A DNA stretch of 64,000 nt, taken from contig NZ_CP186274.1 in the NCBI RefSeq assembly GCF_049331405.1, positions 248,001-312,000 on the forward strand. Reading direction: 5' to 3'. This DNA comes from PoT sp049331405. GTDB lineage: Bacteria; Planctomycetota; Planctomycetia; Isosphaerales; Isosphaeraceae. Below, one piece after another: positions 37,018 to 45,547 of the stretch (the stretch's first letter is position 1; each line of letters opens with the position of its first letter). The position numbers and the translations under genes were made by a program. The notes beneath the pieces were generated by a model. It did not search any database and was not told the origin of the DNA. It was given only the letters and a program-made list of their open reading frames with translations.

Positions 37018-37845
37018 ATGAATCGACGCAAGCTTCTGAAGGCCGCCGTCGGAGCAACCCTGGCCCTGGGGGCTGGCGGGGCCTATCCGTTCGCGGAGTC
37101 GAAGTGGTGCCGGGTGACCAGGGAGACCGCCCATCTCCCCAACCTCCCGGCGGAATTCGAGGGCCTCAAGGTCGCCTTCCTCGCCGACACTCACCACGGC
37201 CCGCACGCCTCGCTCGACTACATCCGGCACGCCGTCTCGCTCGCCAACGCAGAGAACCCGGACCTCATCCTGCTCGGCGGCGACTACGTCTCCAAGAGCC
37301 CTCGCTTCATCGTCCCAGGGATCGCCGAGCTCGGCAAGCTCCGCGCCAAGATGGGGCGGTTCGGGGTCCTGGGCAACCACGATTTCTGGGAAGGGATTGA
37401 CGAATCCAAGGCCGCGCTGGCCTCTTCGGGGATCACCGAGCTGACCAACCGGGGCGTCTGGCTCGAGCGGGGCAATGCCCGCCTGCGGCTCGCCGGCGTG
37501 GGCGACGTCTGGACCGACGAGCAGGACATCAAGGCCGCCCTGGGCGACGCCACCGACCGCGACGCCGTCCTCCTCCTCTCCCACAACCCCGACTTCGCCG
37601 AGACGGTCGAGGACGAGCGCATCGGCCTGATGCTCTCGGGCCACACGCACGGCGGCCAGGTCGTCCTCCCCGGCTACGGCGCCCCGGTCGTCCCCTCCTC
37701 CTACGGGCAGAAATATCTGCAAGGCTTCGTGCAAGGCCCGACCTGCCGGGTCTTCATCACCCGGGGCGTCGGCACGTCCGGCCCCCCCGTCCGCTTCCAG
37801 TGCCGCCCCGAGGTCGTCATCCTGACCCTCGCGAAGATGGCCTGA
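37018..37845 (+). CDS. Tat-exported metallophosphoesterase (YkuE/YaeI-like)
   Basis: 275 residues. The start at 37018 has GAAGGA upstream. Tat-type signal MNRRKLLKAAVGATLALGAGG. Calcineurin-like metal motifs in order: FLADTHHGPH (D, H), LLGGDYVSKS (D), LGNHDFWEG (N, H), LLSHNPDF and LSGHTHGGQV. YkuE-like enzymes act on phospholipid or wall-attached phosphodiesters outside the membrane; the exact substrate here is unknown. An earlier in-frame ATG (36970) would bury the signal peptide. Convergent with the deacetylase gene, 14 bases apart. Confidence 0.92.
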   Translation: MNRRKLLKAAVGATLALGAGGAYPFAESKWCRVTRETAHLPNLPAEFEGLKVAFLADTHHGPHASLDYIRHAVSLANAENPDLILLGGDYVSKSPRFIVPGIAELGKLRAKMGRFGVLGNHDFWEGIDESKAALASSGITELTNRGVWLERGNARLRLAGVGDVWTDEQDIKAALGDATDRDAVLLLSHNPDFAETVEDERIGLMLSGHTHGGQVVLPGYGAPVVPSSYGQKYLQGFVQGPTCRVFITRGVGTSGPPVRFQCRPEVVILTLAKMA

Positions 37846-37859
37846 GCCTTCCCCCGGGA

Positions 37860-38888
37860 CTACAGGATCGACTTCCCCAGCGCCGCCTGCAAGGCCATCC
37901 TCGCCCTGAGCAGCGGCGGGGAGTCGTGATACCCGATGTTGAGCCGGGCCAGTTCGAGGGCTCGGCTCGAGCCGGGCAGATTGAGCCCCTCCCTCGATGT
38001 GAAGGCCAGGCGATATCCGGCTTCCCGGGTCAGGCGGAGCGTCCTCTCGTCATACGTCCCCGCCCATCCGAACGGATAGGCGATGGTAGTCACCTCACGG
38101 CCGACCTCTCGCTCGAGGATCTTCTTCGACCCCTCGAGCTCATCGCGCTGCTCGTCTTCCGAGAGTGAAGATAAGCGGCGATGGCTCCGGGAATGGGCCC
38201 CGACCGTCATCCCCGAACTGACGAGCCGACGGACCCCCTCCCACCCCATGAAGAGGGCCGACCCCAGGGCTGCCTCATCGACGACCACCTTGGCGCGTTC
38301 CTCGAGGTAGGCGCGGAACCGGGCCTCATCGTCGATTTTCCCGTCGAGGTAGAGCCCGATCACCCGCATGATCTCCGGGATCCTCGCTCCTGGGGTGAGT
38401 TCGATGTCGACGGCCTCGGGCCAGTCGAGCACGAGCCGCTCGCGCCCCGAGCGCTTCATCACATACGCCACATGATCCCACCAGGGGATCTTGGGCTCGT
38501 CGAAGAACCCCGTCGGTATGAAGAACGTCGCCGGGGCCCCGAGTTCCTCGAGGATCGGCAGGGCAACCTCGAGATTATCCCGATACCCATCATCGAACGT
38601 GATCAGCGCCGTGGGCCGGTCGACCTCGAAGCCCGAGTCGGCCAACGCCACCAGCTCATCCATCGAGATCAACCGGAACCGATCCCTCAGATGCATCACC
38701 TCGGCCCGGAACGCCTCCGGCGAGGCCGAGAACACCCCATGATAAAACGGGCTCGCCTCCGGGTCGCCGATCCGATGGAACGTCGCCACCAGCACCGACG
38801 GCTTCCGCGCCCGCTTCTCCAGGAGCCGGATCACCCCAACATCGGTCAGGCGTTTGGCGAGAAATTCTCGTTTGTTAGATATAAGCAT
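37860..38888 (-). CDS. polysaccharide deacetylase
   Basis: 342 residues, NodB homology domain. Motif 1: ALITFDDGYRDNLEVALP. FFIPTGFFD follows. Motif 2: GMTVGAHSRSHRRLSSLSEDE (HSRSH metal ligands). Motif 3/4 region: TIAYPFGWAGTYDERT. It removes acetyl groups from surface or cell-wall glycans. There is no signal peptide, so it probably acts on cytoplasmic or lipid-linked precursors. Its start overlaps the end of the upstream GNAT gene by 14 bases. Confidence 0.92.
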   Translation of the reverse strand: MLISNKREFLAKRLTDVGVIRLLEKRARKPSVLVATFHRIGDPEASPFYHGVFSASPEAFRAEVMHLRDRFRLISMDELVALADSGFEVDRPTALITFDDGYRDNLEVALPILEELGAPATFFIPTGFFDEPKIPWWDHVAYVMKRSGRERLVLDWPEAVDIELTPGARIPEIMRVIGLYLDGKIDDEARFRAYLEERAKVVVDEAALGSALFMGWEGVRRLVSSGMTVGAHSRSHRRLSSLSEDEQRDELEGSKKILEREVGREVTTIAYPFGWAGTYDERTLRLTREAGYRLAFTSREGLNLPGSSRALELARLNIGYHDSPPLLRARMALQAALGKSIL

Positions 38889-39918
38889 AATCGGCTTCGA
38901 ACGGCGAGAGGTGAAGGGCGGTCTCTTCGGGGATGAGGTGTCCCCGGTCGCGGAGGGTCAGCTCGAGGTTGTGGGTGGCGACGAAGCCGGAGTCGCGCAG
39001 GGCGGTGGCCATCCATGATGAGCCGCCGAAGCCGACGGCGTAGTCGGCTCCTTGCGTGCGAAGCTCGGCGGCGAGGGCCATCGCGGCGGCGTGCCAGGGG
39101 GCGGGGGAGGCGTCCTCCAGCAGGCACTCGACGACCTTGCCCGCCTGGATCCGATCCTGCCGCACGACGTTCAAGATCGCGAGGCCGACGACGCGCCCGC
39201 GAGGCTCGTCGAGGATCTGCCAACCCGACATCCCCTCGCGAGGGTACCTGAGCATATGGTTGAGCCGGTCCGGGTCTCGGCTCGACATGGCCGCGCGGCG
39301 GCGTACGGCGTCGACGATCGGCCGGGTCTCTTCGCCGAAGGCCTCGACGCGCCTCAGCACGACGTGGGCCTCGGGCCGACGCCCGGGCTTCAACATCATG
39401 GAAGCGAGGTCGTTGGCCATGCGGAGGACCTTCCCGACGCCTCCCTGGCCGGGAGCCCTCAGGCGATGCGACGGCCGCAGGACCTTGCGGAAGACGGGGA
39501 TGTCGCCCCTCGACGCGTAACCGGCCGCCTTCGTGACGCGCCTGGCCTGCTCGTTGGCCACGAGGACGAACTGCGTCTCGCCCTGCTCGTGGGCCTTCCG
39601 CATCAAGGACGACCCGAGCGAGCGGTGCTCGCGCGAGCCGAGCCAGTCGATCATGTGCAGGGTCGTCACGCCGCCATCGGGCAGCCCGCCTCCCTCGAAG
39701 CTCGTGGCGTAGATCCCGACGTGCCCGACCACGCGCCCGCCCTCGATGGCGACCAGGCTCCTGGGCGTCGCGTCCCGGCCGATCGGCTCGAGGTACTTCC
39801 AGGCCAGGACATCCGGCGCGGCAAACTCGGCGTCGCGAGGCGCGTGGAAGCCCTCGGTCAGGAACCGGCTCAACTCGTCCAGGTCGTCTGCGGTCGTCGG
39901 GCGGATCTCGGGCGTCAT
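38875..39918 (-). CDS. GNAT-superfamily acyltransferase (FemAB/LicD-era glycan type)
   Basis: 347 residues. The start at 39918 is chosen because MTPEIRPTTADDLDELSRFL is a classical GNAT beginning; an in-frame extension to 40188 is not protein-like. The N-terminal half holds the acetyl-CoA fold: LVAIEGGRVVGHVGIYATSF, TTLHMIDWLGSREHRSLGSSLMRKA (acyl-CoA loop region), FVLVANEQARRVTKAAGY. A second GNAT-like half follows (GWQILDEPRGRVVGLAILNV, ADYAVGFGGSSWMATALRDSGF). It overlaps the deacetylase gene by 14 bases, so the pair probably modifies the same surface glycan. The substrate is inferred only from that context. Confidence 0.78.
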   Translation of the reverse strand: MTPEIRPTTADDLDELSRFLTEGFHAPRDAEFAAPDVLAWKYLEPIGRDATPRSLVAIEGGRVVGHVGIYATSFEGGGLPDGGVTTLHMIDWLGSREHRSLGSSLMRKAHEQGETQFVLVANEQARRVTKAAGYASRGDIPVFRKVLRPSHRLRAPGQGGVGKVLRMANDLASMMLKPGRRPEAHVVLRRVEAFGEETRPIVDAVRRRAAMSSRDPDRLNHMLRYPREGMSGWQILDEPRGRVVGLAILNVVRQDRIQAGKVVECLLEDASPAPWHAAAMALAAELRTQGADYAVGFGGSSWMATALRDSGFVATHNLELTLRDRGHLIPEETALHLSPFEADYAYI

Positions 39919-40061
39919 GGCGGCCAGGATACCACGCGCGAGCCCCTTTCCGCGCGGGCCGAGATTCGGCCGTGCCCATCCGTGGCTTCGGGCCCCGCGC
40001 TCGTCCCGATCCTGTTGCTTCGGCTCCTCCGGAGGCCGAGCCACTTCCGATCCCGTCCCTT

Positions 40062-40152
40062 GCCGAGGAAAATTTCGAAAAGCCGGGAAGGATTCCCCGG
40101 GCTCAGGTCTTAGGTAATGGCGTGACGGACGACATGGGCGGGAGGCCGGGTG
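40062..40152 (+). promoter_or_regulatory. duplicated ECF-type promoter, copy 1
   Basis: The block GCCGAGGAAAATTTC...GCCGGGAAGGATT...CAGGTCTTA...GGCGTG recurs before the next gene (42500-42590). GGAAG (40086-40090) and GTC (40107-40109) are 16 bases apart, as in promoters read by ECF sigma factors (GGAAC/GTC type). Probable autoregulated promoter; predicted from the shared block and spacing only. GGAGG (40141-40145) is the ribosome binding site. Confidence 0.45.
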
Positions 40153-42156
40153 ATGGCAGAGAGGGAGACGGCAAGCACCATGAGGCACGTCCGTGCCTTA
40201 TTTGGCGCCGGGGCTGCCGGCGGTGCGAGCGACGCCCAGTTGCTGGATCGCTTCCGATCCCGTGACGGTGGAGACCCCGAAGCCGAGTCGGCCTTCGCCG
40301 TGTTATTGGCGAGGCACGGTCCGATGGTTCTGGGCGTGTGCCGCCGGGCCTTGCAGAACCCTGACGACGCGGCAGATGCGTTCCAGGCAACCTTTCTAAT
40401 CCTGGCCCGTAAGGCCGACACGGTGCGTGTCGACGACTCCTTGGGCCGCTGGCTCTACCGGGTGAGCCGCCGCGTGGCCCATCGGGCTCGGGGCGCGGCG
40501 ATGCGTCGCGCTTACTTCGAGTCGGGCAACCCCGGGCTCGAGCCCTTCGAGCCTGCGGAGGACGCCGATCGCCGGGAGTTGCTTGAGGCCCTGGACGAAG
40601 AGGTATCGAGGCTCCCGGAACCATTCCGCTCGACCTTGGTCATGTGCGACCTCGGTGGTCTCGCTCATGAGGACGCCGCACGGCAACTCGGCTGCGCCGT
40701 CGGCACGGTGGAGAGCCGGCTTTCGCGGGCTCGCGGGCGTCTCCGAGATCGCCTCACCCGCCGGGGTCTGGCCCCGACGATCGCCGGCGCCTTCAATGCC
40801 TCGACCCCTATGGTGCCCGAGTCTTTGTCGTCCGCCACGCTATCCGCCGCGATGCGAAGTGCGACGGTCTCGACCTCGACCCTATTCCTGATGGAAGGAG
40901 CCTTGACCGAAATGCTGTGGACCAAACTGAAGACATGGATTCTAAGCCTGGGCGCGTTGGCGCTGGCGTATACCTTGGGCGTCGCGGTTGCGCATCGGCT
41001 GAAGGCCGAGGACGAGCCGAGACCGGCCGTTCCATCGCGCACCGTCGATTCCGGGAAAAGTGCCGCATCCAAGCCGATATTCCTACTGCCCCCCGATCGT
41101 CTCAAGCCCGGTCATAAGCTTCGAATCACGGTGCTCGGAACCGCAGATGCAACTGAGCCGCGTCGGTATCTTAGCAAGGAGGCCATCGTAAGGCCCGATG
41201 GGACGATTTCGCTTGGGTTCTACGGCGAACTCAAAGTCGTCGACCTGAATCGATACGAAGTCAAAGAAAAATTAGTAAGTCATATGAGAAAATTCTGCAG
41301 TGATGAGGATCTCGGGTTGGTGGTCGCAAGCCCCGGTGACAAGGCGAAAATGATCCAGGTGAAACCCGTCGACTCCAGTCGCGTGCTCGTCGATGACAGC
41401 TTGAACTATGGTATGACGGCTCCTACGGTCCTCGAGCCACAAGACGATCCCATTCATGTGAAGCCCGGTGATTATGTGGATATTGATGTCCTTGGGCCGT
41501 CGAACGATCGTTATCATGGAGGTCATCACCTCGTTCGGGCCGATGGCACGATTTCCTTGCTCTTCTGCGGCGATTTGAAAGTCGCCGGTCTCAATCGGCA
41601 CGAAATCAAGATAAAGCTCATCGAACGAATGAGGAAATTTATGTCTAAAGAGGCGATTGGGACCCGTAAGAAAAAGATAGCAGATGGAAAGGAGGTGATC
41701 GCAGAGGTCCCGGCAAGCGAATCGGATCGTGTTTATGTGGATGATAGTACGCTTTTCACGGAGGGGTCGCACGAAGACATCGCCCCTGTTGATGGTCCGG
41801 TCCTGATCAAACCAGGTGACATTCTACGTATCGAAATATTTGGTATATTCGAATTTTTGGATAATGGAAATCGAAAGGGTAATGTCGTACGGCCCGACGG
41901 CACGATCTGCTTGGATTTCTATGGAGATCTGAAAGTCGCCGGTCTCGACCGCTATGAGGCCAAAGCTGGGCTGATCGAGCATCTACGAAAGTATTTCAGC
42001 GAGGAGACCTTGGGATTGAAGGTTGTGAACGTCGATGACGCCGGCCATACCAGAACAGTCAATGTCAAGCCGATAGACTCCGACCGCGTCTTCGTCGATG
42101 AGAGCATGGGCTTTTATGAGGACACCTCACCCAAGCTGGTGCGATGGGCCAAGTGA
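40153..42156 (+). CDS. ECF sigma factor fused to three polysaccharide-export repeats
   Basis: 667 residues from the ATG at 40153 (a GTG precedes it; GGAGG 7 bases upstream). Sigma2 about 45-115 (DAADAFQATFLILARKAD), sigma4 about 145-205 (AHEDAARQLGCAVGTVESRL). One membrane helix 259-281 (LKTWILSLGALALAYTLGVAV). Outside, three copies of a Wza/Poly_export N-terminal-like unit of about 117 residues begin near 317, 436 and 552. Each has LKPGD-like start, VRPDGTISLxFYGELKV, xGLNRYEVK and a closing VKPVDSSRVLVDDS. No anti-sigma gene is adjacent. Likely a membrane-anchored sigma factor that senses capsule or export machinery through the repeats and must be released; this is inference. Confidence 0.9.
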   Translation: MAERETASTMRHVRALFGAGAAGGASDAQLLDRFRSRDGGDPEAESAFAVLLARHGPMVLGVCRRALQNPDDAADAFQATFLILARKADTVRVDDSLGRWLYRVSRRVAHRARGAAMRRAYFESGNPGLEPFEPAEDADRRELLEALDEEVSRLPEPFRSTLVMCDLGGLAHEDAARQLGCAVGTVESRLSRARGRLRDRLTRRGLAPTIAGAFNASTPMVPESLSSATLSAAMRSATVSTSTLFLMEGALTEMLWTKLKTWILSLGALALAYTLGVAVAHRLKAEDEPRPAVPSRTVDSGKSAASKPIFLLPPDRLKPGHKLRITVLGTADATEPRRYLSKEAIVRPDGTISLGFYGELKVVDLNRYEVKEKLVSHMRKFCSDEDLGLVVASPGDKAKMIQVKPVDSSRVLVDDSLNYGMTAPTVLEPQDDPIHVKPGDYVDIDVLGPSNDRYHGGHHLVRADGTISLLFCGDLKVAGLNRHEIKIKLIERMRKFMSKEAIGTRKKKIADGKEVIAEVPASESDRVYVDDSTLFTEGSHEDIAPVDGPVLIKPGDILRIEIFGIFEFLDNGNRKGNVVRPDGTICLDFYGDLKVAGLDRYEAKAGLIEHLRKYFSEETLGLKVVNVDDAGHTRTVNVKPIDSDRVFVDESMGFYEDTSPKLVRWAK

Positions 42157-42590
42157 CGTTGACGATCTTTCGACCTTAGTCCCGTTACATGGGCGAGTGA
42201 ACGATGCCCGTCGAGGTGAATCGATCGCAGCAACCTTGATTCGGCACATGCTCGACGTTGAGGGGCGAACCGGGCCAGGAACCGAATACGACTCATCCCC
42301 GACCTGGATCCAGGCCGGGGATGAGTCGTTGGTCTTCTCGAGAGCACATGCGTGGCCGTCCACGCCCGCGGCGCTGAGGTCCATGGCCAGCGCCGGGCTC
42401 GAGACTTGGGCGGAGCTTGGCGAGGCTTCGAGCCTTGGCCCTTCTCCTGACCCGGCGGTTCGAAGTCCCCGGAGCCCGAGCCCTTCCGCTCCCGCCGTCT
42501 GCCGAGGACAATTTTCAGGAGCCGGGAAGGAATCCCGGGCTCGGGTCTTAAGTCGTGGCGTGGCGGACGAGAGTCGCGGGAGGCGGATCG
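42157..42590 (+). promoter_or_regulatory. spacer with terminator and duplicated promoter copy 2
   Basis: Hairpin CGACTCATCCCCG (42289-42301) / CGGGGATGAGTCG (42316-42328), with a self-complementary CCTGGATCCAGG inside the loop, is a likely terminator for the upstream gene. Then comes the block shared with 40062-40152: GGAAG (42525-42529) and GTC (42545-42547), 15 bases apart, and GGGAGG before the ATG at 42591. Confidence 0.45.
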
Positions 42591-44636
42591 ATGGGGGAGA
42601 GGGAAACGGCGGGGACCTTGCGGCACGTCCGGGCGTTGTTCGGCACCGGCGCGGCCGGGGGTGCGAGCGACGCCCAACTGCTCGACCGTTTCCGGTCGCG
42701 CGACGGAGGGGACCCCGACGCGGAGTCGGCCTTCGCCGTGCTATTGGCTCGTCATGGGCCGATGGTGCTGGGCGTGTGCCGCCGGGCCCTGCATGACCCC
42801 GAGGATGCCGCGGATGCCTTCCAGGCGACGTTCCTGATCCTGGCGCGCAAGGCCGACTCGGTGCGAGTCGACGGCTCGTTGGGCCGCTGGCTCTATCAGG
42901 TGAGTCGCCGGGTGGCGCACCGTGCGCGAGGCGTGGCCATCCGTCGTGCTTACTTCGAGCGGGCGACACCGGGTCTGGAACCGCATGACGCTGCGGACGA
43001 TGTCGAACATCGCGAGTTGCTGGCGGCTCTGGACGAGGAAGTGTCGAGGCTCCCCGAGCCCTTCCGCTCGACCTTGGTCTTGTGCGACCTCGGAGGCCTT
43101 GCGCACGAGGAAGCGGCGCGGCAACTCGGTTGCGCCGTCGGCACGGTCGAGAGCCGTCTGTCGCGGGCGCGGAAGCGCCTACGGGAGCGTCTCACCCGCC
43201 GGGGGCTGGCCCCGATGTTCGCGGGGGCCTTCGACGCCTCGATCCTTGTCGTCCCCGAGGCCCTCACGTCCGCCACGCTGTCTGCCGCGATGAGAAGCGC
43301 GGTGGTGTCGAATTCGACCCTACTGCTGATGGAAGGAGCGCTGACCGACATGCTGTGGGCGAACCTCAAGACGTGGACATTGAGCCTGGGCGCGCTGGCG
43401 CTCGCATGTGCTTTGACCCTCGCGGCCGCGCAGCGGCTGAAGGCCGAGAACCAGCCGGGGCCGGCAGTCGGGGAACTCGATCCGGAGCCCAAGGGCGATG
43501 CCCAACCTCAGGAGATCTCGCTGCAACCCGCTGCGCGAATGAAGCCGGGTAACCTTCTGCACATCGATCTGCTCGAGGCTTTACCGGGGCGGCCCCTATC
43601 CGGTAATCGAATCATCAGGCCAGACGGCACGATCTCACTCGGGTACTACGGCGACCTCAAGGTTGCCGGACTGGACCGATACGAGATCAAAAAACTGTTG
43701 ATAGAGCATATGCGAAAATACCTGATGGACGATGCCCTTGGGCTCGTCGCCACTGATCCCGCGGACGAGGCCAAGCTGGTCCCGGTGGCCCCTGTCGACT
43801 CCGAATGCGTCCTCGTTGATGAGAGCGACAACTATACGACAGAAGCCCCGATCCTCCTTGCCCCCCAGGAGGAACCGGCACGTCTGAAGCCTGGTGATGC
43901 CCTGGAGATCGAGGTCCTTGAGGCCTTACCTGGACGTCCCATCAGGAACTTCCGTATCATTCGGGCCGATGGCACGATTTCACTGGGATTCTACGGCGAT
44001 CTCAAGGTCGCGGGCCTCAATCGGCGAGAGATCAAGGTCAAGGTCATCGAGCGGTTGCTCAAGTATCTCTCGAAAGAATCGCTCGGCCTTTCCAAGACGA
44101 AGATGGATGGTGATAGAGAAATCAGTGTCGATGTTCCTCCCGTCGATTCGAATCACGTCTTCGTCGATGACAGCTTGATCTATACCAATAAATCCTTGCC
44201 GCGCATCGCCGCTGTTGATGGGTTGACCCGGGTCAAAGTCGCGGACATCCTCCTGGTCGAGGTCCTCGAAGCCCTCCCCGGGCGTCCGATTATAGGTGAA
44301 AAGGTCGTTCGACCGGACGGCACGATCTCGCTGGGATTCTACGGCGACCTGAGAGTTGCAGGGCTGAATCGAGATGAGATCAAAGTCAAATTAATCGAGC
44401 ACTTGAAGAAGAGCCTCAGTGATAAGGCTTTGGGGCTCGAGGAAATGAGCATCGATGAGAATGGTGCAACCAAGGTGCTCAAGTTCAATCCGATCGACTC
44501 CAGCCACGTCTTTGTCGATGAGAGCGTCAAGCTTTATGACCAAGCGTTCGGCAAGAAGTTGCAGGAGCCCAAGCAATCCCCGAATCCCTCGAGGAAGCGA
44601 ACCTCGCGGCCGGGCGAAAGGAACACGTCAGGGTGA
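42591..44636 (+). CDS. tandem paralogue: ECF sigma factor fused to three polysaccharide-export repeats
   Basis: 681 residues. The first 285 are nearly identical to the upstream gene product (sigma2 DAADAFQATFLILARKAD, sigma4 AHEEAARQLGCAVGTVESRL, helix LKTWTLSLGALALACALTLAA near 259-281). The three outer repeats begin near 317, 432 and 547 and each carries EVLEALPGRP, IRPDGTISLGFYGDLKVAGL and a closing PVDSxxVFVDDS. They have diverged from the first copy, while the repeats within this protein stay alike. The tail is basic (NPSRKRTSRPGERNT). The start at 42591 (GGGAGG) is supported by identity with the first gene's N-terminus. Recent duplication with divergent sensing is the likely history. 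Confidence 0.9.
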   Translation: MGERETAGTLRHVRALFGTGAAGGASDAQLLDRFRSRDGGDPDAESAFAVLLARHGPMVLGVCRRALHDPEDAADAFQATFLILARKADSVRVDGSLGRWLYQVSRRVAHRARGVAIRRAYFERATPGLEPHDAADDVEHRELLAALDEEVSRLPEPFRSTLVLCDLGGLAHEEAARQLGCAVGTVESRLSRARKRLRERLTRRGLAPMFAGAFDASILVVPEALTSATLSAAMRSAVVSNSTLLLMEGALTDMLWANLKTWTLSLGALALACALTLAAAQRLKAENQPGPAVGELDPEPKGDAQPQEISLQPAARMKPGNLLHIDLLEALPGRPLSGNRIIRPDGTISLGYYGDLKVAGLDRYEIKKLLIEHMRKYLMDDALGLVATDPADEAKLVPVAPVDSECVLVDESDNYTTEAPILLAPQEEPARLKPGDALEIEVLEALPGRPIRNFRIIRADGTISLGFYGDLKVAGLNRREIKVKVIERLLKYLSKESLGLSKTKMDGDREISVDVPPVDSNHVFVDDSLIYTNKSLPRIAAVDGLTRVKVADILLVEVLEALPGRPIIGEKVVRPDGTISLGFYGDLRVAGLNRDEIKVKLIEHLKKSLSDKALGLEEMSIDENGATKVLKFNPIDSSHVFVDESVKLYDQAFGKKLQEPKQSPNPSRKRTSRPGERNTSG

Positions 44637-44701
44637 ATCATCCGCGAGGCCCTCGATCCGAAGCGGCCGCGATGATGAGTGCCGGCCCCTACTTTCACAC
44701 C

Positions 44702-45478
44702 CTACTCCGCCCCGACCTCGATCCAGGTCGGGGCGTGGTCGCTGGTCTTCTCGAGGGCCCGGATGTCGCGGTCGACGCCGGCGGCGGTGAGGCGAGGGGC
44801 CAGGGCGGGGCTCAGGAGGAGGTGGTCGATGCGGATGCCCGCGTTGCGGGAGAAGGAGCCGCGGAAATAATCCCAGAAGGTGTAGATTTTTTGATTCGGG
44901 TGGAGGGTGCGGATCGCGTCCGTCCACCCCTGGGAGAGCAACTGGCGGTAGTCGTCGCGGGTCTCGGGGAGGAAGAGGGCGTCGTGGACCCAGCGCTCGG
45001 GGCGGTCGGCGTCCTGCTCGTCGGGGATGACGTTGAAGTCGCCCGCGAGGACGACGGGGTTGCCACCTTGGAGCAAAGTCGCGGCGTGCTCGTTGAGTCG
45101 CCCGAACCAGTTCCGCTTGTAGTCGAACTTCGGGCCGGGCGCGGGGTTGCCGTTGGGGAGGTACAGGCAGCCGAACGTGATGCCCCCCACGACGGCCTCG
45201 ATGTAGCGGCTGTGCGTGTCGTCCGGGTCGCCGGGCAGGCCCCGGCGGGTCTCCTGGGACGCCTCGCCCCTGGCAAGGATGGCGACGCCGTTGTAACTCT
45301 TCTGCCCGTGCCAGACCGCCTCGTAGCCCGCCTCCCGGATGGCGTCGAGGGGGAACTTCTCGTCGGGGGCCTTGAGCTCTTGCAGGCAGGCGACGTCCGG
45401 GCGCGACTCCTCGAGCCATCGCAGCAGCACGGGGAGCCGGCCGTTGACGCCGTTGACGTTATATGTGGCAATCTTCAT
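44702..45478 (-). CDS. xthA: exodeoxyribonuclease III
   Basis: 258 residues; AP endonuclease/3' exonuclease of base-excision repair. Motifs: IATYNVNGVNGRLP, CLQELKAPDEKFP (catalytic E), SYNGVAILAR, GDFNVIPDEQDA (D, N), YTFWDYF, IRIDHLLLSP and SDHAPTWIEV (catalytic DH). Full family length. The gene ends 66 bases past the stop of the convergent ECF fusion. A palindromic stretch at 44708-44735 is coding here, not a separate terminator. Confidence 0.96.
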   Translation of the reverse strand: MKIATYNVNGVNGRLPVLLRWLEESRPDVACLQELKAPDEKFPLDAIREAGYEAVWHGQKSYNGVAILARGEASQETRRGLPGDPDDTHSRYIEAVVGGITFGCLYLPNGNPAPGPKFDYKRNWFGRLNEHAATLLQGGNPVVLAGDFNVIPDEQDADRPERWVHDALFLPETRDDYRQLLSQGWTDAIRTLHPNQKIYTFWDYFRGSFSRNAGIRIDHLLLSPALAPRLTAAGVDRDIRALEKTSDHAPTWIEVGAE

Positions 45479-45547
45479 GAAAATCCCCGGCGTGCCCGCC
45501 TCGACGTGTCCCGACGAATCTCTGCTCTCAACCTCGACGATGGGGGC

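Noticed and set aside
44708..44735. Hairpin CGCCCCGACCT/AGGTCGGGGCG as terminator
   Set aside because: It lies inside the last codons of exonuclease III (PTWIEVGAE) and has no T-run, so coding constraint is a sufficient explanation.
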